This document shows positions 32,503-43,400 of a stretch of 64,000 bases of DNA, piece by piece (the first letter of the stretch is position 1; each line of letters starts with the position of its first letter). The DNA comes from Bremia lactucae (Eukaryota > Oomycota > Peronosporomycetes > Peronosporales > Peronosporaceae), in the NCBI RefSeq assembly GCF_004359215.1, contig NW_027152055.1, positions 117,526 through 181,525 on the forward strand, in the 5' to 3' direction. Position numbers and translations under genes: made by a program. The notes below the pieces were generated by a model. It was given only the letters and a program-made list of their open reading frames with translations. It had not been told where the DNA came from and did no database searches.

Positions 32503-33754
32503 ATGACAATCAAGCGTGAGCCACAGACTCTTTCCACCTTCTTCGTCGATGAGGGAATGGTAGAGTTTGAAAGTCACTCTCAATCAGAGGAGGAGAAAGA
32601 GCGGCGCTCTGTCACGTTTTCTCCTCCGGATGAACGTCGGCGGGCCCCGAATCCGTTCCCAGAACATGGTGCCGCTGATGTCTTAACTGCATTGAGTAGG
32701 ACACGGGATCCTGAGCCCAACATCATTACAAATCCGCTCGATGAATAGCAAGAGCGGGCAATCCTCAAAGGGGAGACAGCTCGTCGTCGAGCTGCCGAGA
32801 TAACAAAAGCTAAAGCTCATAGTGAATATAGCTTCACTTCGCTGAGTGCGGACGAGTGTCTCAAAGAGATAGCGGGTCACAGCTTGGCCAATTGGATCTC
32901 CGGTGACCCGGCGAGGACGTCGAAGGACATCGCTGCTCACGACGCTCTTCATGAGCTATACCTTATGCCAAAGGTAGTGACGCAAAGTCAGTTTCTGACG
33001 CGTTTACGTGATCAAGTCCGTGGGGATTCTGTGACCTTCATGAGGAAAATTTCGATCGTTTTGTTTCCAAACGAAACAAGGAGTGGAAACGAAGTCTCAT
33101 TTGAATACTGGGTCCACCAGGCCCGCCGTCTTCGTAATATTTGAAATATCAGAGAGTCTGCGGTTGCGGCTGATGTTCGATTGGAACGAAAGCTTCGCTT
33201 CGATTTCGCCAAGCTTAAGGTCAAAGGCCATTGAATTCGGCATTTAGGCCACAAAACGAAGAAATGTCTTGTCGATATTTAAATGCTTCGGGCCAATACC
33301 AATATCTGGTGAAGTGGCTGGGGTACCCCTCTTCGAAACCCTTTGGGAGTTTGAGGTACCTCTTCGGCAAGATTGCCCGTACGCCGTTGACGATTTATAG
33401 CGCCAAGCTCAGGGTCAACTCGCGTCTAATGACGCTTCCCACCGCTAGGAGTGGGATATGGTTGATCTATAGCCTCAGTGCGGCTACGATCCATGGTTGT
33501 ACGGTCAACCTTGCCACGACGTCGCTTTAAAAGTTTCTCCACGTGAAACTAAAGGTTCCCCCACGCATCAAGCAGCGCAAGAGGGGGCCGAAATCTCGGC
33601 GGAGGCATTTAGTGCTCTAAAGCAGGAGGTGCAACTTCTTCGTGAGGTCCTTGCTCGGGTTAAGACCTCCTTTGAGGTGGTTTTGAACTGTCTTTCGGTG
33701 CTGGAGCAACCTCGTTTAGAGGGCCAGCTGGATATCCTGGTGAGGATGCAGTAA
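32503..33754 (+). pseudogene. Antisense ORF of gypsy A, copy 4 (nearly open)
   Basis: It begins 117 bases inside the 3' LTR with MTIKREPQTLSTFFVDEGM and an acidic stretch (SQSEEEKERRS). After one stop near 32746 it continues in the same frame as ERAILKGETARRRAAEITKA and then a long block with ADECLKEIAGHSLANWI, QSQFLTRLRDQ and FEYWVHQARRLRNI. After the flipped segment (33291-33510) it resumes at 33511 with VSPRETKGSPTHQAAQEGA and ends in a probable coiled coil (SALKQEVQLLREVLARV) at TAA 33752-33754. Its last part is antisense to the integrase tail. I recognise no known domain. Confidence 0.6.
33291..33510 (+). pseudogene. Chromodomain segment, inverted in copy 4
   Basis: Reads QYQYLVKWLGYPSS on the plus strand, although the integrase it belongs to is on the minus strand. 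The same 220-bp segment in copy 2 (about 14173-14393) runs in line with its integrase. Its edges lie at GGCCAATACC and ACGGTCAACC. Confidence 0.8.
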
Positions 33755-34603
33755 TCTGCGGCACGACCGCCTGTCTCAGCGCAAGTGCCTTTAAGTGCAC
33801 GTGAAAAGGGTCCCGCTATGGCTTAAGCAAGCCAACGTAAGACACTGGGTGTATACGCAGCTTGCTAGGAAGGTTTGGCGTGTAAGCTAGGCCCTTATTG
33901 GCCACGATCGAAATTGGTCCATTAGAGCGTGGGCGCAATTTAGTCCTGAAAACCGCGGATACCAAGTAAGCGTTTAATAGAACTAGGTCTTTGACCATAT
34001 AAGAATTAATACAGCTATTGTCTGGCGTCTGCTTGTTATTTTTGTTTGTCTTGACCATCTGCCATCGTATATCTTACATGACTTAAGACACTAAATCGCG
34101 TCGCGAGAAACTCGCTTACTTATTTTCGAACGGTAACAGCGCTGATACCAGCAAGTCTTTCGGCTGATTCACCCCCACGAAGCCCTGAGCCACGCATTGG
34201 AATCGTTAACGGAACGCGTGGGTTGGTGAGACCGTTGACATAGAACGGAGTATTGCCTGTAGAAGCATGTGCAGCATTATTTAACGCAAACTTCACCACT
34301 GGGAGCATGGAGCTCCAGCGCTTTGGTGTCTGAGCACACACTACGTAAAACGTCTTCAATGAAGCGATTGACACGTTCAGTTTGACGATCGGTCTGCGGA
34401 TGGTCCGCGGTAAACATGTCCAATCTGGTGTCAAGCACTCGAAAAAAAATTAATTTTCAGAGTTAAGAACTTATCGGAAAACCGTGAAACGGGGTTTCCG
34501 ATCAGAGACAATTGCCACTGGCAAACCGTTTTATCGAAACACGCGATCGATTAACAGCCTTGCTGAACATTCATCGTCGATGGTAACTGACACAGCCGCT
34601 AAG
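33511..34603 (-). pseudogene. Gypsy A copy 4 integrase
   Basis: From the right: HLAAV at the breakpoint, VAIVSDRKPRF with the second catalytic Asp, the frame 34120-34434 (CAQTPKRWSSMLPVVKFALN, ASTGNTPFYVNGL), the C-terminal barrel at 33816-34058 (VKDLVLLNAYLVSAVF) and the linker ending HVEKLLKR next to the flipped chromodomain. The finger and first Asp are missing. Confidence 0.8.
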
Positions 34604-35918
34604 TTGGTCATTCGACCTATGATTGAGTTATACTCATCGTCACTTCTGGGCGAAGCTGTCCTGGATGACACAAAAGCTGCCCTAAGTGCGCGGAGTGGGT
34701 CATCGATCCTTAAAGATCCTACAAATCCATTTTATTCCTTGATTAAGGAATTCCAAGATGTGCTATGTACCAATCCACCATCTGTTTTACCTCCGGATCG
34801 AGGTGTCCGTCGTGAAATTGACTTAGTTCCGTGAAACAAATACTGTGTCACACGACATTGAAACAGAGTGACGTCATTGTCGATTTCTTCCGTGCTAAGC
34901 ACGAGGCGGAAATTGTACGAGCGAGCAAAATTCCTCATTCGACACCGACATTTTGTGTCAAAAAGTTAAATGGCAAATGGCACCTGTACATGCTTATATT
35001 AAGCTTAATGCTGCCAGTATACCAGCACAAACCCCATTCCTAGAAAGGACGTTCTTTAGAAAAATATGGTGGGATGTACAATTTACAGTGCGCTTGACTT
35101 GGTCGATGGTTACTGCCAAATGCTCATGCGAGCTAGCGATATCCCGCTTACAGCGGTTAGCAACCCAAGCGGTATGCTATGGGAGTGGTTGGTTATACCA
35201 CAAGGGCTTTCAACGCCCCGGCAACATTTAATTGTCTAGTGACGCAGGTGTTTCGCCCTCATCGAGGTTATGCACATACTTATTTGATGATATTTTTGTC
35301 CATAGTCGTGCGGGCCAGGGTCGGTCGGAAATCGAAAACCATTTAGAACATTTGCGAACAGCGCTCGAGTGTATGCGCACAAAAAAATTGTATGCCAATG
35401 CATCGAAATGCATTTTTGGCCGAGAAGAAATTCCTTTCTTAGGGTGATTCATTGGGAAGTGTGGCCTTAGAGCGGATCTCGCGTATGTAAAAACCATAGA
35501 AAATTGACCGGTTCCTAAACACCAAAGAATTTGCGTAAGTGGTTGGGTCTCGCCAATTATTTACACAAATATAGCGAAAATTACGCTAATATGGCGAGAC
35601 CATCATCTAATCTCCTTATAAAGGAATTTAAATGGTGCTGAACTAGCACAGAACATAATGCTTTTCAAGCAGTTTAGAGTAGTCTTATCCATGCCCCGAT
35701 CTTGGCACTGCCAGATCCAAATTGGCCTTTCAGTGTCGTCGGTGACGCTGCGGATTTTGCCATTGGCAATACTCTGTAACAAACAGATCTTAGTGGGCGT
35801 GAACGTGTTCGAGTCTTGACAGCTTAAAGCTGCAAAAAAGAACTAGCCAATTCATGACGAAGAGTTACTTGCTACGAAGCATGCTCTTGTCAACTTCCGA
35901 GTTTATTTGCACGCCTCT
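34604..35918 (+). pseudogene. Gypsy A copy 4 RT-RNase H block, inverted
   Basis: The plus strand reads LVIRPMIELYSSSL, SLIKEFQDVLCTNPPSVLPP, CVKKLNGKWHLY, SNPSGMLWEWLV, the palm (TYLFDDIFVHSRAGQG) and the RNase H start, breaking off after FRVYL at about 35912. It lies between minus-strand protease and minus-strand integrase. Confidence 0.8.
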
Positions 35919-37060
35919 CCATCTCAGACAAGTCGCCAGCCTTTAAGGATCGACCGCACTCATGGATAGAAATATTTCGTCTAGCCCTAAAAGAGCATGT
36001 AGCGAAAGGATTACCGCAAGGTTAATTTCTCCCTCAATGCTACCGGTTACACCATTCACAAGCGTGTGTAATTGCTCAGAGGTATCACTTTGTGAGGGTA
36101 TAAACGCTCCATGTCTCCCCTGTCTTGAAGTAGAGACAATACGCCTCTTAGAGGCCGGGACATTCACGTCCCCGATTTTTCCAGCCTGTATTGGTTCTAT
36201 ACCAGACATGGTGTTTAATTCGACATCCGACAATGTTAGTTAACTCAACTTCCTTTACCAGCGAACGTTTTCGTGTCGCTATACGTGCGTCTAAAGGGTT
36301 TGACCCAAAATGCCCTGGCGAACCGCCAATAGTGTTATTATTGACACTCAGTATGGTGCCACCTCGGCCGACCATACTCGGTGGACTCAGACGTGCCACC
36401 CCACGTGTCTCAGGGATTTTGCTGCCTTAAGGTCCTGATGAACCGCCAATAGCGTCTCTTCTGACACTCAGTGTGATGCCACCTCGGCCGACCACACATG
36501 ATGGACTTAGACGTGTCACTCCACGTATTTCAGGGATATTGCACCCTTGATGACTCGGCCTTAGGCCAACAATGTTTTCAGCATTCAGTGAATCGTTATT
36601 ACAACGAGTGTCACTCTACGGAGTACGTGCCGTTCCACTTTTTTCTTCTGAGTCGGGCTCAGAATTAATGTAAAAACATTGGAGTTTATGAAGTCGGACA
36701 TTTCAATGCCTAAAACACTGACAAACTCAGTCAATGGTCCGCGCCAGTAGCGCTTTTCTCGCCAAGCAAAGGTGGGTTTATGACTGTCCAAAACTTTGCT
36801 AGGAATATTGCGCGTGACGCGTAAGGTGTTAGACCTCCAATCGATTCATGGGTCATGGTGTTCAAGCCAGGCCATACCAATGATGAGATCATATCTCGAT
36901 TCCAAATCAAGGACGAGACAGCGTTCCATACTGTCAAAGTCCAGAAATCTTATACCTAAGTTCAATGGACTCTCGGAGGCGCTCTTCCGCACTAAGTAGC
37001 GTGAATTTATAATCAGTGTGAGCTTTGCTTTCGCAAGCTTATATTTATCGCAGCGCAAGC
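35919..37060 (-). pseudogene. Gypsy A copy 4 protease part and linker
   Basis: Frames at 36846-37058 (MERCLVLDLESRYDL, IGMAWLEHHDP), 36585-36791 and 35943-36399 match copy 1 at 8983-9806. The protease active-site half is missing, as is gag. The linker stops exactly at the block corresponding to GDLSEM, where the flipped block starts. Confidence 0.72.
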
Positions 37061-37211
37061 CTTAGGAGCTTTAGAGTCAAAAGGGGAACAGAGCTTGATC
37101 GATGCCCTAATTACCTTAATATAGAATTCGGCCATCAGTTTCTATCTGGTGCCTGACACGCGTATTATCCATAAATTAAAATGATTTTAATGCCATAGAA
37201 TTCGGCCATCA
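37061..37211 (-). repeat. 5' LTR remnant of gypsy A copy 4
   Basis: In reverse complement it shows GTTCCCCTTTTGA, then CCTAAGGCTTGCG, as in LTR-A, plus a CCAGATAGAA block. A 17-bp direct repeat (ATAGAATTCGGCCATCA) occurs at 37121-37137 and 37195-37211. It ends less than 100 bases before the Brr2 initiator-like motif. Confidence 0.55.
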
Positions 37212-37299
37212 ATAGAAAAAGACAGAAAAGAATTAAATTTGCAAAGAACAGCGGTTGATATATATTGTCGCGCACTGCAAGATTGAACTCGAAGAAATC

Positions 37300-37306
37300 T
37301 CATTCT
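37300..37306 (+). promoter_or_regulatory. Initiator-like motif of the Brr2 gene
   Basis: TCATTCT followed by GCTCTTT, 162 bases before the start codon, resembles the oomycete initiator. No TATA box is obvious upstream. Inferred only. Confidence 0.4.
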
Positions 37307-37467
37307 GCTCTTTAATCGTCAAATTACCATTCTGCTTAGAATTTGTAAGAAGAAGTTTGACAAACTCGAACTGCTCTTGTATCGCAAAACCTTTAGAACG
37401 GTTAATCTATGTATCCTCCACCCATCTTTGGATCCGTTGTCCGCATTTCGCCTCCCTGCTTCTCCTA

Positions 37468-40400
37468 ATGGCCGAAGAAGTAGCCCGCTCGCGGCAGTAT
37501 GCGTACCAGCAGAACTCAAACCTGGTGCTGCAGGCAGACAGTGAGTCTAGGAGACGTCCCGATGAGCCGACCGGTGAGGTGGAGTCACTGGCCGGAAAGA
37601 TTAACTATCGCATGGGCGACCGCGCGCAGAAAGCGAAACCACAAAGCAGCCGCAAGCGCCGCGGTACCGAAATTAACAGCGAACACAAGTCGCAGAAGAA
37701 GAAGCGGCACGCGGACGCTGATGAGGGCGGTGACGGCTTGATCTTTACGGCCACGGGCGGCTTGGTTGCTGCGAGAAGCAACATTTTAAAAGAAAGTTCG
37801 TCTTTCGAGTCGGCTGCATATCGACCAAAGAATTCCGCGAGTCAGGAGGCTTACGAGCAAATTTTGAATGTTGTGGCCCAGCACATAGGCGCCCAACCGG
37901 GGGAGATCTTGGCTGGCGCGGCGGAAGAAGTGCTTTCGATTGTCAAGAATGATACGTACAGGGACAATGAGAAGCTTATGGAAGTTCAAAAGCTGCTGAA
38001 AACACTTCCATCACACGCATTTAGTCACTTGGTGGCAGCTAGCAAGCGAATTACCGACTTTACACCCGAGTCAAGCGAGAAAAAGACTGGTGACGACGAA
38101 CGTGAAGGCGAAACCGAAATGGAAGGTGAAGAACAAGTGGACAAAGAAATGGGAGTTGCGGTAGTATTTGATGACGACGAGGATGACGACGAGTCGGATT
38201 TAGATGAAATACGCGAAGAGGAAGACGATGAGGACGGAACAGCGGCTGGTCGCGAAGCCATGAAGTTAAAAGCAGGGCACGATAGTGAGGACGATCAAGA
38301 CGTAAAGTATCAACTTGATGTCCATGCAATCGATGCATTTTGGCTTCAGCGAGAGCTGTCGAAGTTTTATAAAGACGCTGAAGTGAGTGCGAAGCTCTCG
38401 GATGAAGTGCTGAGCATTTTAAAAGAAGCGGACCTTAGTTCGTGTGAAAATCGATTGGTGCTGCTATTGGATTACGACAAGTTTGAATTTATCAAGTTGA
38501 TACTGGAGAATCGAGCCAAGGTGTTGTATTGTACGAAGCTGAAACAAGCACAAAATGATGATGAGCGACGGAAGATTGAAGACGAGATCGTGCAGGATGA
38601 GACGCTGCTAAATGGGGAAGGCAAAGCTATTTTAGACCAATTGCAGTCGACAGCGTCGGCGGATTCGTGGATGCAGGATCGGATTGGAGCCATGGAAACC
38701 ACGTCTCGTGCGGAGGCGAACAAACTTCGACGATTGCAACAAAAGCCTAGTGGTCACCGTGTTAGTGAAAATGCAACAAATGATGGGAACGAGGAGGGCA
38801 CGGATGCCGGGATAGAAGCTGAAGACGGTGTCACGAAGACAAAGCCGCAACGGTATGTCGATGTCGAGTCTCTAGCGTTCCAAGAAGGTGGACACTTGAT
38901 GAGCAATCGGGAGTGTCGGTTGCCTGAAGGCACGTGGCGAGCTCAGAAGAAAGGGTACGAAGAAGTTCACATTCCTGCTGTTCGAACGAAGATGGCGGTG
39001 AGTGAAGCGAAGGCGCGAATCAAGATTTCGACGCTTCCGAAATGGGCGCAGAGTGCGTTCGCCGGTATGGAATCATTGAATCGTGTGCAGTCGAAAATGT
39101 ATCCTGCGGCATTTGAAACGAGTGAGAACCTGCTGCTGTGTGCTCCTACAGGAGCAGGGAAGACAAACGTCGCCATGCTTACGATTCTACATGAAGTGAT
39201 GAAAGCTCGCGATCCAGAAACGGGTGATATTGATTTGAATTCGTTCAAGATCGTGTATGTGGCGCCCATGAAAGCCCTTGTGCAAGAGGTAGTGCTTAAT
39301 TTATCTGCCAGACTGTCCAGCGCTTACAATATTCAAGTGAGAGAGCTCTCTGGTGATCAGAATTTGTCGAGAGAACAGCTGTTGGATACTCAAATTATTG
39401 TCACGACTCCTGAGAAGTGGGATATTATCACTAGAAAGTCTGGGGACGATCGAGCGTACACTCAACTCGTACGCCTGGTAATTATTGATGAAATCCACTT
39501 GCTGCACGATACTCGAGGCCCTGTGCTTGAAGCTCTGGTTGCCCGCACGATCCGAAATGTGGAAGTCACGCAACAGATGGTGCGTCTCGTGGGTCTGTCG
39601 GCTACGCTACCAAATTACGAGGATGTTGCGGCATTTCTTCGAGTCGACCCTGCTCGAGGCCTGTTTTACTTTGACGCGAGCTATCGCCCGGTGCCGTTGC
39701 AACAACAGTATATTGGCATTATGGAGAAAAAAGCAGTTAAGCGATTTGCATTGATGAATGCGATATGTTACGAAAAAGTGGTCGAACAAGCCGAGCTCGA
39801 CAACCAGGTGCTTATTTTTGTGCATTCACGAAAAGAAACTGCGTCGACAGCTCAAGCACTGCGGGACTTGTTTGTGGAGAATGACACCCTCGCTCGCTTA
39901 ATTAAACCGAACTCCGCCTCGAGCGAAGTTCTTTTGCAAGAAGCGGAAAAGATCATGCGCAATGATGACTTAAAGGACCTTCTTCCGTATGGCTTTGGAA
40001 TCCATCACGCCGGCATGAAGCGACAAGACCGTACACTCGTTGAAAATGCGTTCGCTGACGGACATTTAAAGGTGCTAGTCAGTACGTCAACTCTGGCATG
40101 GGGTGTTAATCTACCAGCGCACACAGTCATTATCAAGGGCACGCAGATTTATAATGCTGAAAAAGGAAATTGGTGCGAGCTGAGCCCGCTTGACATCTTA
40201 CAGATGTTAGGCCGTGCCGGTCGTGTGCAATTTGATACGCAGGGAGAAGGTATCATTATTACGCAGCACTCGCAGCTGACGTATTATTTGTCGCTGATGA
40301 ACCAGCAGCTCCCGGTTGAATCTCAACTCATGAGTAAGCTTGCAGACAATTTAAATGCTGAAATTGTGGTCGGTAGCGTGCAGAATGTGTTGCAAGCAGC

Positions 40401-43400
40401 CACATGGCTAGGCTACACGTATCTATTTATCCGCATGCTACGTAATCCAACGCTTTACGGCATCTCCATCGCTGCCCGTAAGGCTGATCCGACGCTGCTG
40501 CAGTACCGCACCGATCTTATTCACTCTGCTGCGATGTTGCTCGCAAAACACAATTTAATTAAGTACGAGCGGCGCTCAGGAGTCTTTCAAGTGACTGCGT
40601 TAGGTCGTGTGGCCAGCCATTACTATATTGCTCACGACTCAATTAGAACTTATAATGAGTATCTCAAGCCGCGTATGTCTGATATTGAGATATTAAGACT
40701 CTTTTCGCTCTCGAACGAATTCAAGTACGTGATAGTGAGGTCTGAAGAAAAGCTAGAGCTTGTGAAGCTATTGGAACGTGTGCCTGTGCCTGTCAAGGAG
40801 TCTTTGGTGTCAACTGCTCTCGGTGGTGTTGTCGCTGGGAGTGGTTCAGCCAAGGTGAATGTCCTCTTGCAAGCGTACATTTCGCGACTAAAGCTAGATG
40901 GGTTTGCACTGTTGGCTGATATGGCTCACATTCATCAATCAGCTGCACGTATTTTCCGCGCCCTCTTCGAAATTTGCTTGACAAGGAGCTGGGCTTCGCT
41001 TGCGGAAAGAATGCTCAGCTTCTGCAAAATGGTCGACAAGCGTATGTGGCTCTCGCATTCACCTCTTCGTCAATTCGCTCCCGGAATCTCGGAGACAATT
41101 TTAAAGCGAATCGAAAAGAAGGACATTTCATGGGAAAAGTACAATGACTTAGAACCTGCTGATCTGGGCCAGCTCATTAATAATCCGCAGTATGGCAAGC
41201 AGCTGTACAAGATGATTCATCAATTTCCAAAACTGGAGCTATCAGCTCATGTGCAGCCAATAACTCGCTCAATGCTCAAGGTAGACTTGGTCGTGACACC
41301 TGATTTTGAGTTTACACGGGATGTTCACGGTAACGCGGAGGGATTTTGGGTCTTTGTTGAAGATGTGGATGGCGAAACGATTCTCCACCATGAATGGCTA
41401 CTCATCAAGCGCCGCTTCGCCTCGCGTGAAACGTATTTGAGCTTCACAATGCCACTGCTTGAGCCCCTAGCGCCGCTGTATTATATCAAGCTTATATCGG
41501 ATAAATGGATTCACTGTGAAAGCTCGTTGCCAGTGTCATTTTCTAAGCTCATTCTGCCGCAGAAAAATGCTCCCTCGACTGAGTTATTGGACCTTCGGCC
41601 ACTTTATGTAGATAACATTCTGTTGAAGCTCGTAGGTGGCAAGAAAAAGATTGCAGAAGCTGTGCTTCGATCACTTTCGGCTCCTCGTAACGTCTCAAAT
41701 CCATGGTGCTTCAAACGCTTTAATCCAATCCAAACACAAGTACTACCACGCTTGCTCGAGTCCGATTGCAACCTTTTTATCGCATCGCCTCCAGGAAGTG
41801 GCAAAGGCGTATGTGCAGAGCTCGCTATTATGAAGACCCTGCATTCCCTGGGCCAACCTAATCCAGCGAGCGACGAGTTTGGGGATCACTTGATTGTGTA
41901 TATAAATCCCAAAGAGTCGAGTTGCCACCATACGTTCAATGACTGGAATGCTAAATTTGGCGAAGAAAGCTTTTGGCGACAACACGTTGTGGAGCTCACG
42001 GGTGATTCCACTGCAGATTTGCGTTTGCTCGCAAGCGCAAACATCTTGCTTGCGACTCCTACGCAGTGGGACGTGCTGTCTCGACGGTGGAAGCAGAGGA
42101 AACGTATCCAGCACATTTGTCTTTTGCTTTTAGACGAAGCTCACTTTGTTGGTGGCGGTGACTATGGCCCTACGATTGAAGTTGTGATGTCGAGGATGCG
42201 TTTCATAGCTGCTGGTATGGAGAAGAAGACGCGAGAGGCCGGAGAGCAGAGTGAGCGTATGCGGATCTTGGCAATGAGCAATTCGATAGCAAACGCCCGC
42301 GACGTCGGCGAGTGGCTCGGCGCGAGCGCATCGGATGGGATCTTTAATTTTCACCCTAACGTCCGACCTCAGCCATTGGAAATTCGCGTTCAGGGCTTTG
42401 AGATTAATGACTTTTCTTCTCGCATGCTGGCGATGGCAAAGCCGTTGTACAATACGATCGCGAATCACGCAGCAAAGAAACCCGTCATTGTTTTTGTGCC
42501 TTCAGCCAAGCAAGCTCAGCTCAGCGCGATTGATTTAATCACTTTTGCCTTAGCGGAAAATGACCCACGCAAATTTGTATCATCATCTGGTGACGATTTA
42601 GTGGAATTGCCCCTGGAAGATACGGCACTGCTTCATACGATGGAGAATGGCGTTGGATATTGCACCGATACAATGTCCTTGCGCAACCGCGAGTATGTAC
42701 TAAAGCGCTTTGCAATTGGCAAAATTCAAGTACTGATTGTTCCTCAGTCTATGGCTTGGGATCTTCAGAGTTCACAGGCCAGTGCTTTTATGGTGGTGAT
42801 AATGGGCACGCAATTCTACGATGGTCGAGAGCACCGTTATGTGGACTATCAGCTGGCAGATGTGTTAAAGATGACAAAATATGCCAGCCACGCTGCCTCG
42901 GGAGCTGTCAAATGCGTCCTTTACTGCCATGCTTCGAAAAAGAAGTTTTACACTCAATTTTTATACGACCCACTTCCGGTGGAATCACAACTTGCTCACT
43001 TTTTGAGCGATCACATCAATGCTGAGATTGTGACGAAAGTTATCGAAAGCAAGCAAGATGCCGTGGATTATCTCACGTGGACCTTTATGTATCGACGCTT
43101 CATGAAGAATCCGAATTACTACAATTTGCAGGGCGCGACGAACGTGCATTTGTCTGATCACCTTTCGGAATTGGTCGAGGCAAGTGTCAATGCGCTAGTG
43201 GAGTCACGTTGTATCCAAGTCGTGGAGGAGGAGGAGGATGAAGGGAGGGAGGGTGAAGAGGGTCTTGCGCCGCAAAATTTAGGCATGATTGCCGCGTACT
43301 ATTACATTAAATACACGACGGTCGAACTGTTTGCGTGCAGTTTGAAGGCTGACTCTAAAGTGCGTGCGCTTCTGACAATTCTGTCCTCCGCTACCGAGTT

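Larger units (their letters stand above)
31921..37211 (-). mobile_element. Gypsy family A copy 4, with two inverted blocks
   Basis: Minus-strand order from the right: 5' LTR remnant, protease and linker, RT-RNase H block (in plus orientation), integrase, chromodomain block (in plus orientation), antisense ORF, polypurine tract, 3' LTR. Gag is missing. Each block is in its expected place but two are flipped. Confidence 0.8.

Noticed and set aside
33231..33530. Chromodomain fused to the antisense ORF product in copy 4
   Set aside because: Copy 2 shows the chromodomain belongs to the integrase on the other strand; the fusion frame is a result of the inverted segment.
31921..37211. Self-integration of retrotransposon DNA as the cause of the flips in copy 4
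   Set aside because: Self-integration would flip a segment reaching an LTR end; both flipped blocks are internal, so it does not explain them simply.
37255..37467. N-terminal extension of Brr2 to 37255
   Set aside because: The extension lacks an ATG and similarity to Brr2; the family N-terminus starts right after the ATG at 37468.
38025..38261. Serine-rich minus-strand frame within Brr2
   Set aside because: It is the antisense of the acidic run of Brr2 (GA-rich codons give Ser codons on the other strand).
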